Positions 11,934-23,013 of a stretch of 64,000 nucleotides of DNA are shown here, one piece after another. Position 1 is the first letter of the stretch. Each line of letters opens with the position of its first letter. Both the position numbers and the translations under genes were made by a program. The notes below the pieces were generated by a model. It did no database searches. It was not told the DNA's origin and was given only the letters and a program-made list of their open reading frames with translations. The stretch spans positions 1-64,000 of the forward strand of contig JAQZDE010000089.1 in NCBI GenBank assembly GCA_037576195.1, written 5' to 3'. The DNA is from Phytoseiulus persimilis (Eukaryota > Arthropoda > Arachnida > Mesostigmata > Phytoseiidae).

Positions 11934-14900
11934 GGAGAACGATTCGCCCGCACAAGGCCAGAGGATGCATCGTAGTCATTGCAAGTAGCAACATCGCTAC
12001 CTGTGACACAATCTCTGGCGTGCTTGTTTGCAGCTTAAATCACTTTTATCGTGACAACAAACAGAACCGATGTCCCGTCATTCCGCTCAAGTTGCGCACA
12101 AAGCTAGTCGTATTCACTTCCGACGCGTATTTGCTGGCCGCTGACAGACTGCGATGTTGTTCCCTCTCATGGTGCGATGCCAAGGTCCGTGACGTCGACC
12201 GGAATCCCTAACGCCGCACTTGGTATTGGGGATGCCCTCGACCAGAGCGACGACGTCACGACCGTTGGCCATGTCACTGGTCACCGCACCATGCTATACT
12301 CCCGAGAAAAAATCACCGTAGCTGAATAGCTACAGTCGGGAAGTCTGTAGTTTCCTCGATTAAAAATTGAACTTATTTGAAAGTGCTCCTAATGGGAATG
12401 AATCAAAGAGCTCATGGGAACGATGAACGGTTGCATGACGAATTGCGATCCGTTGATGATGTTTCTCATCGGGATTACAAGGCGTTACGAGCGTCCTCAC
12501 CGCGAAGGGTTTGCCGCAAAAATCTCATGATATCGGTCCCATCTTATCTAGAATATTTGAAGCTCGTGTCATTGTCAAGAAGAAAAACCGTGTGATAGCC
12601 GATGACTAAGAGAGGATCATTGATGGACGGGCGATAAGTGTTTAGATCGGCTCGCAGATAGAACAGATACCCGCATAATGATGGAGGCAGCGTAGAGCCT
12701 GAGTTCAAACCTGAAGTATCACAGTGGTGGATCCACGTAACTCTCAGGTGGAAGAGAACCTAGTTAGTAACGCGGAGTCATGAACGACCTGTGATGGTAC
12801 GGAGTCGGAGACTTCGATCAACACTAGCTCTTGGATCAGCATGTACGTAATGCTTTCCGACCGCAGCTTATCAATAGTTGAGCGTAACCTAGATCGGTGT
12901 TATTTGATATCTGGATGTCGAGACTGTCGTGCACTGTCTGGCTGATAAAGCCACCCTTTCGTCGGGGCATATCGCATAGCTGCTGAGCAGGCTAGCAGGC
13001 CGGGAGCAAAAAAGAGCATACGATCATCGAGGCCGTGGTCGAGCCGGTCAACGTAGAAAAAAAGAGTTTGCGAGAGACCTGGACGAGATTGTGTGAAGTA
13101 CGAGGCTGAACCAACATGAGAATTCGCCGCGACCGGAGTTGGTATACCCTTGCTAGATTCATGCTCCCTTCGACCAGAAGTCGGCCCCCTCAGTTTCGAT
13201 CGATGAACAATCTCGCTCGAACTGCCCTTTCAGGTCTCAGAGAGGAATCCGCTGATAATGCTGTGCGAGGAAGAAACGAATGTCCTCGGGTCGAAGACAT
13301 ACTCCAACACTTTGTGGAAGCCGGCTCAATGAATCGGCGGTGGGCTTCTCTCGCGGCAGACGATGAGCTGCCGATTCTCTGAAACTTATGATCTGCGCGG
13401 CTCGCCGAACAGTGGGTCGGAATTCTTGTGTGACAGATTCATGCCCGGCTCGCTCGTTTTTTTTCTCTCTCTCTCTCTCTTCGCTCGGAGCTCCTTACGA
13501 AATTTTCGTAACGTCCCGCTCGGTATTCCGATCCAACTCGACCAATAAGTCGAGCGAATCTGATTCCCGGGGTTAAAAATGATCGGATGCTTCTGAGGCG
13601 TCGTCAGAGAAAAAGTTATACTCACATTGCTGGTCCTCAAGAGCTCTCCCACAAGTCTTCGCGTAGTTCGAGTAGAGATCATTCCTCAATCGGTCAGTGT
13701 CTGTTACAGTCGGAGTGGTCTTCGAACAGAATGTGCAGAAGCAGGAAGTAGAAGTTGATGAGGAGACAGAGAACAGGGTGAGAGGCGGTCTGACGTTTTG
13801 TTCCCGACACAGAGGTCCTGCTATGCTTTCAGCTGTCGAGAGCGGGTTCGAGTCGGTGATGAAGTTCACTTTAAGGATTCACGCTTTCATCTGGCAATCT
13901 TGTGATCACTGCGCTGTTTTTCGCCGGTCGTTGTGGAGAGGATTCTTGGCGCTACAAGAAATGCTAGTTTCAGGAAAGAGTGCTTGGAACCATGACGATT
14001 CACCATATACAAATCACGGAGAACTCTTTGTGGAGAGAGACGTGAGCGCGCACATGACCTGACATACACACAGTCAGATCGACAGACTGACTTACAGATA
14101 GGCGGGCAGACACATGTACAAACGAACTGCCCACTAAGCTAAAGATTGGGTGAGAGCGGAGCCTTTGAGCTTAAATAAACCCAAGGTGTGCCAAACTCCG
14201 CATAGAACCGGTTCCGAGCCATCTATCAACCGACTACGTACTACGTTGTCGGCTGGGGGAAAGGTATGTCGGCTTCCCATGGGGAGCATCCCGTCGTGCC
14301 GCCGGGGGAACTGTGATAACAGAGCCTTAACTAGAACAATCTGGTTATCTCGAGATAAAGGGAATCGGTTGACGAACGACACGGAACAGCGCCCTTTCAT
14401 TTTTGGCGTAGAGGAGATCTCTCGTCTGGCCACATAATGAGATTTCTCATGGTAACACGTGAATGTCCTTCACGTCACTCACAGATCGTCTCGTACGCGA
14501 GACGGGAACACCATAAGTGTTCGACAGAGAGATATGGAGACGGAAATTCGCTCGTGGTCAGCCACCTTACGTGGCGGCAGCAAGAATAGAAGAGTCCAGA
14601 AATTTCTGCCCGATAGATTCCCTTCCCAACCCGCTGTCGGACGGTTCCAATTCACGGTGGTTGCAGGGACACAGGATGTATGGAGGCTGTGTTCATCTTC
14701 ATTCACGACCTCTTCCCTTCCGAATGTACTTCGCTGAGTCCTGTTACCTGTAACCGCCGTGACGGCTCCGAGAAGTAGGAGTTCTGTCTTCGTCTCGACA
14801 AGAAAGTGGAATGCTCAGGGGCATGGGGTAAGCGGCTCGATCACAACCTCAGTCCCAGTCGCCGAATTTCAACGACCTTCGAGGGCTTAGTAAACAAAAC

Positions 14901-17366
14901 CCGCTATCTCGGAGAGTTGAATCAGAGTGATCTCCACTTGTCTGTCTGTTGCGCGTGAGATTATGCGGAGATGATATCGACTCCCATGAAAGTGTTTGAG
15001 GGAAGCAGACTCCACGTCACATGTTTTCCGAATTCCCAGACGTCAGCAAGTCAAAGGTGATCGTCCACGTAGCTGAGACTCGTCAATCAAACCTCTCCCC
15101 ATAGAACTTGTCTCCTGCAACGGATATCCCTCTACGACTGTCTATAGGTCGTTAAGCGCAGAAAGCCCCTGGAGGGCAAGCACCCCCAGTCCCAGCTCTG
15201 GCCGTAGCTCATCGATGTTCCGGCGGCTGCGAATCAGAAGTTATGGTTCCTCTGGTCGGAGCCGGAAACCTCGGACTTTCGGGGCGGACAACATTTCAGT
15301 CTTCTTATATGTTCCCCAGTGCTGGGGGAAAAATTTCCGGGACCGAGAATGGGAAGAACAAATCACGGTCCCGGGAGATGAAACCGATAGATCTCTCGAA
15401 ATCGCTCCTGGGAGTTCGATTCCCATCGTGTGCACCGCGCTGCGAGATGATGGAACGTTCGAAAGGGGGAAATCGAACATTCCCGATGCCCTTACTTGTT
15501 ACATGGATATTCGACGCCACTCAATGCGAGGTGCTAGATAATTCTGTCACTAAAAAGGCGCGAATGAAGACAGAAAAATAAGCTATGGGAAACTTCTGAT
15601 GCAACCATCTCGAGCATCGATTAGAGTGCACTGCGAGCAAAATGACGCAAGCCTTGCGTCTCCGCTATCGTTCGGGACACATCCGTATCTTATTCGCGGC
15701 GCGGACAGCTAATGAACGCGGAGCGCATATGCTCTTCCAGGAAAACCAGCAGAAGCGGACCGGCGAAGCAAGAATTGCTGGATTTCGAGGATCAGCTCTT
15801 CCGATGGAGTTCGGACCGAAGTCTGACCGAGATGACAATTCGTGTCGCTATGATCGATTTTCCTTTCTGATGCCCACGAACGAAACCACATTTGCTCAGT
15901 CTGTCCAACTGGATGTACCGGATGATGATGGTTCGAAGCCTCATCAGCACCAAGCCGAAGAAGCGAAATAAGGAGAAAGAGGGAGTGAGGAAGGGACTAG
16001 CGTAGACGCGCTTTGACAGTAGATGTCTTTGGATGCCATATGACACCTCATGTCTGGAAAACAGCTAAATGGAAATCTTTCCACTGCCACAATGTCGGCA
16101 CTCGCAGAACCGACACCACGGAGCGAGAAGACTATCTGCAGAATCCAGTTGAAACCAGTTCTTCCTTAACATGGAATTCTCAAGGAATCAGCAAACAAGC
16201 AAACTAGCAAATCTACAACCCAGACAAGTAACAAAGTGAAAGATTGCGAACCTTCTAGATGTTTGCATGGCATCAATGATCTCGTCAAGATAACTCGTAG
16301 AATTTCGCGGTTCGCCCGTAGACACAAACACGACACTTTGCCGTCCGGTTCCAGTGCGCAGGTGAATTCGCTGTCGTTTACAGCAAATCATCGCCATCTC
16401 CGTCAGTTAACCTGAAACCTTATCAAGCCACTCATCGATCAGGTTTACTTTCAGTCCCAGGAACGAACTTGACGCTCTTCCGATAGAGAGCCCTCTTAGC
16501 TTTTCCGTCGTTATTCAGATGCTCTCATCGATTCTGTGAAGTTCAGAAACAATGTCGAACGTTTAATCGTCGAGTTCGTCTGACGACAGGCGGTGACTGG
16601 CGGAGAGCCTACCCCTTCTCGCGTGGTCAAATCTCCCAGAGCCCCCAAGAGTCGAGGACTTTCGGTGAACCGAGCTGATCACTCATGCTTCTGTAGCTAC
16701 CGCTACGCGACTTGACCAACTATATTCGGGCTGACACATACACCGATGCATCACGAACGCCACTATCTCCTCGGCGCATTCATGGAGGATTCATCGGCGC
16801 CCCAATAAGGTTCAGTGCGACAGCGGAACGCTGCGCAACGGATGTGAGACTGCTCACTAAAAAACATTAACAGCTCATGTCGTGCGACTCTACGCATCGT
16901 CCTGGCCGCGCCAGCCGGTTGGAGCGCGGCCAATATCGAGAACGTTTGAATCCAACTTGAACAAAATCGATCCTCATTGGTAGATATCGGAATGGCTTGT
17001 GGACGTCTCGGAGATCTGTTCGCCGAAACGCGCGCTTTCGGGTTTCCGCATTAGCTCAGAGACTCCAGAGCTGAAGCTGCATGAATCGTTCGACATGCAC
17101 ATCCACCCTATCAGCGTGATGGAATGCGGAGTTCACCTTCGCTTTTACTCTGAGTTTCCCTGCCGCAGGTCTTCCTCTCTGGATCCCTGAGCCAGACGAT
17201 TCGAAACTTGTCCCGAACGATCTTCCTGCGTTTATGTACATCGCGACTCTGGAACGAGCACGTCGAAATCATTACTCGAGAGCTTGGCATGTCACCAGAG
17301 TTCAGTCTGCTCTTGGATTCAGCTGCGGAAGCACGCAGCCATTCGCAGAATCTCTGATCTCCAAAT
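11934..17366. other. Intergenic stretch without supported genes
   Basis: The region lies between the aminotransferase start and the coiled-coil gene start. Small frames are open on both strands, but I find no domain, no chain of in-phase exons and no tRNA. A CT-repeat lies at about 13467-13482. The right end just upstream of 17367 should hold the promoter of the coiled-coil gene. No TATA box is obvious there. Confidence 0.55.
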
Positions 17367-20001
17367 ATGATGTCTTCAACGCCGGTCTACTCTGCGACGA
17401 CTCCACGGAGGTTAGTAGGTTTTCGGCCCATTCCTCATAGGGTTGTCATCGCAGGTCGGCCTCCTTCTTTCGCTCATCACTCAGTCAAAACTGATCCGGA
17501 AGTGCCAGGCTCGACACGGGACATGGTGTTGGTCAAACGCTCGACAGCTCCTGATTTTTAGCGCAGGATATGGGAGAAGGGCAACCTATGGTTTCATCCT
17601 TGACGTCAAGAGCTGGCCTCTTGACAAAACGCTTCCTCGATGCATTAGCCCCGTATCTCCTCGCTAAAGCCGATTTCTAAAAACTTCGCGATGGCAAAGA
17701 GTTCTCACATTGGTCAAAACTACCCGACTACAGAACTGCTCGGTCGGTCCGAGCACCCTTTCTTCACACGAAAATCGTGTTTTTCCAGATTTTTGTCCTA
17801 GAATGGGGAAACTGAATGAGCTGACTAGAGGTCAGCTCCTGACGTTAAGGTTGAAGCGATCGTTCGCCCTTCTAACAGATTCTGAGCTAAAAATCCGGGG
17901 TTGCTGGGCCTTGAGCAGCATCCTATCCCGCGTCGAGCATGGCACTTCCGCGGAAGATCGGTTGACTTTGGAAATTTCTCCGTCAGTTTTTGGAGGAAGT
18001 GGAAAAAAGAAGAGAATATATTTTTTGAGCCGCTCTAGGAATTCCCGAGACTGGAAAGCGAAAACATGCATCATCCTTCCACCTATCAATTCCAGAGATG
18101 AAATCCGGAATCGGATCATTTCCCATAGATGAGCAAAAGAAGAGAGAAAGAAAGCTCCCAGTGTGACTTCCGTCGACGATTCCAAACGCTCGCAAATCAT
18201 TCCCCATGGTCCTTGGTTCGAACTGTCTGGCCTTTCGAAGAACCTGGTTTCCTCTTCATTGCAGAGAACTGCATCTCCGTGGTATACCTGCACACATAGC
18301 TGATGCCCTCAGCAAATTGGAAAGCTCTGTTGCGACGTCAGACAACTCTGATGTCAAGACTGACACACCACCGACGAATATCAGTTTCACGACAAGAATC
18401 TACACGCTCACAACGAGGTTTGTGTGGAGCAGGGTGAAGTTAACAAGGAGGCCTTATATAGAGTTCCCTCAAGGAGATCCGACGCGTGCGATTGCATAGA
18501 TGCAAACACTTCTTGCAGGCTGTTGGAGTTCGTCAGTGATGCCGAGAACACAAAGCAAGAGAATGTCGCGCTTCGCAAAAGCCTCCGCGATCTGAAACAG
18601 AAATCTGAAGAGAAAGAGGATGGCTATCTCAGGGAGATCACCAAGTTGAAAATACTGGCCGATGAACGCAACACGGAGAGGCAGAATCTGCGAAACGAGT
18701 TAGTGGGAGCTTTAGGAATCGCATGAGCAGTCCACGGTTCTTTGCTGACGATGGTCTTTGAGCCCGCCACATCTCGAATCATCAACTGAGAATTGTGAAC
18801 GTTTCTAGTCTAGAGCTCACCACTGCTACCGCAGAAACTCTGCGGGAACGAACTGTCGAACTTGAGAGAGACGCGATAAGCCTACAGCGAAAACTTCAAA
18901 ACTGCGAAGTTCAATGCCAGAATCTTAACAGCAATCTGCAGAAGACTCTCCTCGAAAAGAAAGAGATCAAAGAGAACAGGGACGTCACGGAAGTAGAGCT
19001 GGCATCTGAGCGGAACCGCAACAATATCCGTGAGTCGCACCATCTTTCCTCACGCCCGCTTTCCATCGTTCGTTACAGATTCCTCGAGTGAGGAAGAAGA
19101 ATGATTTATTCCTCTGCGGCCTTCTGGCTGTGGAAACGCCAGCCTGCATCGAATGAACATTCCATTCCCGAATGAGAGTTCCCATTTCCGCTGAGCCATC
19201 TTGTTCTCTGTTGCAGTGGCCAGTGAGCTCCAACAAGCTCTCCAACAAATCGAACGCTCCAAAACCCTGCACCTTGAAGCTTCTGGCATGCCGCAGGAAT
19301 GTCTGTCTTGCGTGAAAAGGTGAATCAATCGGGGAAGTGCACTGAAAATTTGCCAAGCGAGGCGGCCGCCGAGAGTATCCGACAATCTGTTTATGACTTC
19401 AATCCAGGTTTGCTCTTGAGGAGAAACTGAAGCAGAGGATCCAATGCCTAGAGACTGAGCTGCAGTCTAGCAAGAAGGAAGCTGCGGAAAGTGAGAGGAA
19501 GCTTCAGGCCTTTGCCGAGGAGCTCCGCGTCCGTGTTCTGGAGGAGAAAGTCAAAGCCCAAAATCTAGCTCGGAGGAACTCACAGCTTGCGGCCGAGAGA
19601 GTCAATGCAGCTCAGCAGTTGAATGCTTTTGAGTGAGTTGAATCCATCATTAGTTCTCCAACCGGTCTCCGCACGTCAGGAGTGACACTCGTGAATATTG
19701 AAGGAACGATCGATTTCGCAGAGACGTTCTGAATAAGGCTCATTCAAAGACGTTTCACGGGGACCCCGAAGAATCCCAGCTCAACGAAGCCATGTTACAC
19801 GGGGATGAAACCGTGAACCGAGAGGAGTTTATCCTGCGAAGACTTGGCGCACTCCGAGATGCTGACGGGTCTTCAAGCGGTCCTTCACTCGAGGTAGGTT
19901 CTTATGGATCTCTAGGAGTTCTTGCAGAATATTTCAGATATCAGTATGAGTATTTCCTCCTGTAGGTCGGGGACGTTCATGGCGAGTGCCCAACTATGTA
20001 G
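17367..20001 (+). CDS. Long coiled-coil protein of unknown function
   Basis: Eight exons connect in phase: 17367-17410, 18265-18417, 18519-18698, 18809-19029, 19217-19319, 19408-19632, 19722-19893 and 19966-20001, about 377 aa. The N-terminus (MMSSTPVYSATTPRRELHLR) is Ser/Thr/Pro-rich and leads into HIADALSKLESS. From about residue 65 to 310 the chain is an almost unbroken heptad-type coiled coil rich in Glu, Lys, Arg, Gln and Leu (for example ETLRERTVELERDAISLQRK). It ends with an acidic tail and GECPTM. Two donors read GTTAGT. No signal peptide or membrane segment is seen. I cannot assign a family; a cytoskeletal, centrosomal or scaffold role is only a guess. The last exon is the least certain: reading on from 19928 gives another tail ending at 20113, but would need an intron of only about 34 bp. 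Confidence 0.78.
17470..17975. repeat. Fold-back inverted repeat inside intron 1 of the coiled-coil gene
   Basis: The left arm (about 17470-17625) and the reverse complement of the right arm (about 17810-17975) match over roughly 140 bp with mismatches. Shared blocks in order are CGGAAGTGCC, GCTCGAC, GATTTTTAGC, AGAAGGGC and the region around GACGTCA with AGAGCTG/AGGAGCTG. The spacer is about 190 bp. The whole element falls within the 17411-18264 intron. The structure suits a MITE or fold-back transposon, or a long hairpin in the pre-mRNA. Confidence 0.7.
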
Positions 20002-20167
20002 AGTGTCCAGAGTGACTTTCATCAACAGGATCCTCGAGCATGAGTATCGCGAGATCAAAGCTCCCATCTGGTCGTCGAGAGCAAAGTGGAGACCCTGTGA
20101 ATTTCGACGGTAATCGGCACGTCTTCTACCGGCCACTTGTTGGACCATTTGAGTTTTATCTCGGTTT

Positions 20168-20173
20168 AATAAA
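20168..20173 (+). terminator. Poly(A) signal of the coiled-coil gene
   Basis: AATAAA lies 167 bp past the proposed stop codon at 19999-20001 on the same strand. It is only about 35 bp from the opposing AATAAA of the secreted-protein gene. Confidence 0.65.
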
Positions 20174-20207
20174 AAATGACTCTGATTCTCTTAACGAGGC
20201 CGATATG

Positions 20208-20213
20208 TTTATT
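20208..20213 (-). terminator. Poly(A) signal of the small secreted protein gene
   Basis: TTTATT on plus (AATAAA on minus) begins 50 bp beyond the stop codon at 20263-20265. The two convergent transcripts would end within or across each other. Confidence 0.65.
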
Positions 20214-20262
20214 TCGGAAGAGTTACTTAATGAAACAGGTTTGTGTGGATACGCGGAATACA

Positions 20263-20505
20263 TCATCGGTAGCCGCCTTGTCTCCGGCTATTGTACTCGG
20301 GCCGGTACACTTGTCGACCCCTCCCGTAATTGTCATCCCCAGGGCTCCTCCGGTAACTGTGAGTCCTCTCATAAACTGGTTGGCCGTGACCTTGAGCCGA
20401 GAAACCCCGTCCTCTGTAATTGTACGTGCCTCCGTAGTATCCTCTGGCGCCTAGCGTCGATTGAAGAAGCATTCCGAGAACAACACTCAGGAGGCCCATC
20501 CGCAT
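20263..20505 (-). CDS. Small secreted Gly/Tyr/Arg-rich protein
   Basis: A single-exon frame of 80 aa. Residues 3-20 (MGLLSVVLGMLLQSTLGA) form a classic signal peptide with a likely cut after GA. The mature part is about 58 residues of Tyr, Gly, Arg, Gln and Ser with no Cys, containing GYYGGTYNYRGRGF and RRQGGYR. It is strongly basic. A TATA box sits about 230 bp upstream and a poly(A) signal 50 bp downstream, so the transcription unit looks complete and compact. Composition resembles cuticle, silk or glue, or Gly/Tyr-rich antimicrobial peptides, but no family motif is visible and the function is unknown. The start could also be two codons later at 20499. A possible 5'UTR splice acceptor (GCTCAG) lies just upstream. 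Confidence 0.7.
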   Translation of the reverse strand: MRMGLLSVVLGMLLQSTLGARGYYGGTYNYRGRGFSAQGHGQPVYERTHSYRRSPGDDNYGRGRQVYRPEYNSRRQGGYR

Positions 20506-20734
20506 CTTCCTCCCAGTCTCGCTGAGCAACGGATGTTACCGTCAAGCGTTCAGAAATGATTTCGAAAAATGGCGCGCATCTCCCTTAGTCGGCCAGAGGT
20601 GTCCTGATCTGCTGCATTGGCTGAAGTGGAAGAAGCGCTACTGGAAAGTCACAACCTGATGATCCGCGGAGGCTCTCTGCCGTGCCCGCCGATGAGTGTG
20701 CCCGATTGTAGTAGCATGAGGTGAGCTCGACCAG

Positions 20735-20742
20735 TTTATATA
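20735..20742 (-). promoter_or_regulatory. TATA box of the small secreted protein gene
   Basis: The minus strand reads GGATATATAAACTGG. This is a strong TATA element 230 bp upstream of the ATG at 20505, which would place the start of transcription near 20705-20710 and leave a 5'UTR of about 200 nt. TATA promoters are typical of tissue-restricted genes. Spacing was judged by eye. Confidence 0.5.
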
Positions 20743-21066
20743 TCCTTCTCGCCTCGAGGTTTCTGGCAAGTTTTGGAGCGGTCTGTTGCGGATCGCAGAA
20801 TTCCAGCTCTGGAGTGGAGTTCTGTTTGGTTTTCTGGCTTGGTCGCGGGTCAGAGACGATGACGAACGTCATGCTGATAAAAACCGGAAAGCCCCAAGGA
20901 GCGTTGAAGAGCGTTATTGCCACTTTGTAGCATAATCTGAATGGGCGAGCTGACCTCTGGTACAAACTATATTGGCTCCCCGGCGAGATACTTTGTCACC
21001 ATAACTCAACCATCGAGACCAGTCTCGGAAAAGACGTGGCGTCAGGAGTAGGTGGGAATAATTGGA

Positions 21067-21072
21067 TTTATT
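21067..21072 (-). terminator. Poly(A) signal of PEX2
   Basis: TTTATT on plus (AATAAA on minus) lies about 96 bp past the PEX2 stop codon at 21168-21170. Confidence 0.65.
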
Positions 21073-21167
21073 TTGTTCGTGTATGCTCGCAAAGAAGCTG
21101 AGTCAGGTACGATGGGAATGATGAGCTTTTCATTGCACAGATGCGTTGGGGGCGATTGATTCTATCT

Positions 21168-22082
21168 TCATGCTCCTGAATCCCAATCGTTTTGCAACGG
21201 CGTTGCCGGTTTCACATTTTTTATCGTCCCAGCCAGCTTGCCACACTGCGGACATTCGTAGTCGTCGTCGGATAGAACATTACTTGCAATGCAGAAATAA
21301 CAGTAAACGTGTCTGCAGCCGATCTCATGGGGCTGTGTAGGGAGCTTCGAGCAAATTCCGCACGTTTTGAAGTCGGCCAGAGATCGCTCGTGCTGCATGC
21401 TGCCTACAGAGGAGTCAACTTTACCGTAGACTTTGCGCAGAGCATTTCGGAACAGCGAGCGACTCTTGCTCGAATTGATCACAGGCAGCACAAACGAAAG
21501 AAATTCTGAGAGGGTGGTCCACAGCAGTTCGCGCGACAGGGTATCGTATTGTACTTCTCGTAGATTAGGAGGTCGGGAGTAAGTCATGTTTATACCGAAC
21601 AATCGATACAATATGCTCGGGTAACGGTTCTGGGTGAGGAAAACATAGAAGTTCAAAACACCCGCCAGCTTCAGAATACCCTCAGTTACCGTGGAATATC
21701 TTTCGGCTCGGAGCCGATCCTTGAGCAATAAGTTCAACGCGCTCGCAAGGCATCGCTCTCGAAACCAGCGAGTTCCGGTCATTAGCAAGAAGACAGAAAC
21801 GACTTTCCATCTTCTCAATGGTTTCCGGTCGCGTTCTACTAACGACAGGTCGAGCAGTGACTGTCCTACCGTGGCTGGTCTCTCCTGAAGTAAGAGCACA
21901 CTTAGGAGAGCTGCTTTTATCAGAGAGTCGATTTCAAATGACCAGAAGGTCAAGAAGTTCGTCCGATCGAAGTGTTTGAAAGCATCTGAGAAACGAGTCT
22001 TCAGCAGGTCGAATAGCTGATCGTCCAACTCGTGAGCGTCTAGTTGGTCCACGCGACTCCCCACCAGTTCAGAAGTCGCCAT
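21168..22082 (-). CDS. PEX2: Peroxisome biogenesis factor 2 (RING E3 ligase subunit)
   Basis: One uninterrupted exon of 304 aa, matching human PEX2 (305 aa). The N-terminal two thirds is the Pex2/Pex12 membrane domain, with several hydrophobic stretches (for example SLIKAALLSVLLLQ and GVLNFYVFLTQNRYPSILYR). The C-terminus is a complete C3HC4 RING: CGIC, then CRHVYCYFC, then CPQC, with the His in CRH. PEX2, PEX10 and PEX12 form the peroxisomal ubiquitin ligase that marks the import receptor PEX5 for recycling. The start at 22082 is the first ATG of the frame. The gene is intronless, unlike its neighbours. It is divergent from CLYBL. Confidence 0.96.
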   Translation of the reverse strand: MATSELVGSRVDQLDAHELDDQLFDLLKTRFSDAFKHFDRTNFLTFWSFEIDSLIKAALLSVLLLQERPATVGQSLLDLSLVERDRKPLRRWKVVSVFLLMTGTRWFRERCLASALNLLLKDRLRAERYSTVTEGILKLAGVLNFYVFLTQNRYPSILYRLFGINMTYSRPPNLREVQYDTLSRELLWTTLSEFLSFVLPVINSSKSRSLFRNALRKVYGKVDSSVGSMQHERSLADFKTCGICSKLPTQPHEIGCRHVYCYFCIASNVLSDDDYECPQCGKLAGTIKNVKPATPLQNDWDSGA

Positions 22083-23013
22083 CTTCTGTCGTTGATTCCC
22101 ACCGAGCTCCGAGAAGCAGAATATCCGGAGTCCGCCGTGGCTCCCGAAGCTGTTCGTGTTCCGAGGTTGAAGAAGTGGTTTTCCTTGTAGGGATCGAGAT
22201 CACAACTCAAGTTTCAAGCCGCCCTTCTTGGAGTTCTGTGGTCGGCCCCTGTCGGCACACGAGACTCTTCGATCGAGATAAACGCTGGGTACCTTTTTCT
22301 GGGTCGTTGAGGTACCCGCTCTCATAATCAGGAGGCGATGCCTCGGCCCCGTTGAAAGACCTGATCACCGCACTCTGTTATTGTTTACGTTTTGCCGACA
22401 GAAGAACACCTGGAGTCGGGTGTACTACGTCTTTTGGCCCGATTGCTTACAAAAATGGATGCATTCTGGTCCGCTCTTCGAAGGCGGGCGGCTGAAGAGC
22501 CCAGCGGAACCCCGGAGGTTCTTGTGGGATGAGCAGCTCTGCGCGGAAGCCCCAACCACCGAGCACGAAAGTAATTTTGCAGTGCTCGAGAGTCAAGAGG
22601 GGGAGAAAGTCGGGTCAGAGCTGAAAATCGAGCCTGCGGGTCACCCAGGAGCTAGTCACTGAGAGCTTCTGTTTACTGTGAGGCTCATTTCTCGCCTCGC
22701 ATCGGACGGATCTTGTGCTCCGGGTGCTGAGTGCTCTCCCGATGAGTGCCGAGGATCCAAGTTTCGGGTGGGGGCGAACGTGGGAGCCTTGTTCATTCCC
22801 GGAGACGAGTCGTTGCGATGGCTGAGAGTTTCGAAATTATGCCGCGTGCCTCTCGAGACCTTTCTCCGCGCATGTGGTTCCTGTTCCCGGTGTGATCACT
22901 CTCAATGTTTTCACATACGCGAGCAGTTCGAAAGTCTTCATTATCTCCTCGGAAATCTGCTAGCGAGTGATAGGATATCCCGGCTTCTACATCGTCTGCC
23001 TCTTCCCGCGAAA
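22083..23013. promoter_or_regulatory. Divergent PEX2/CLYBL promoter region
   Basis: About 930 bp separate the start codons of PEX2 (minus) and CLYBL (plus), so both promoters and leaders should lie here. No TATA box is obvious. A short plus frame at 22455-22529 (beginning MDAFWSALRRRAAEEPSG) and longer plus frames at 22381-22662 and from 22678 are open, but have no family resemblance. They are probably leader sequence, or an upstream reading frame of CLYBL. Confidence 0.45.

Noticed and set aside
13626-13700. A minus-strand 25-codon segment (DTDRLRNDLYSNYAKTCGRA) with acceptor and GTGAGT donor, faintly like the N-terminus of a ligand-gated ion channel.
   Set aside because: No neighbouring exon with Cys-loop or transmembrane motifs was found, and such a short match can arise by chance.
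16188-16397. Minus frame containing QSVVFVSTGEPRNSTSYLDE, which looked protein-like.
   Set aside because: Could not be linked to a family or to flanking exons.
19922-20113. Alternative C-terminal frame for the coiled-coil gene.
   Set aside because: Would need an intron of about 34 bp, shorter than spliceosomal introns usually allow; the TGTAG acceptor at 19965 gives an in-phase stop.
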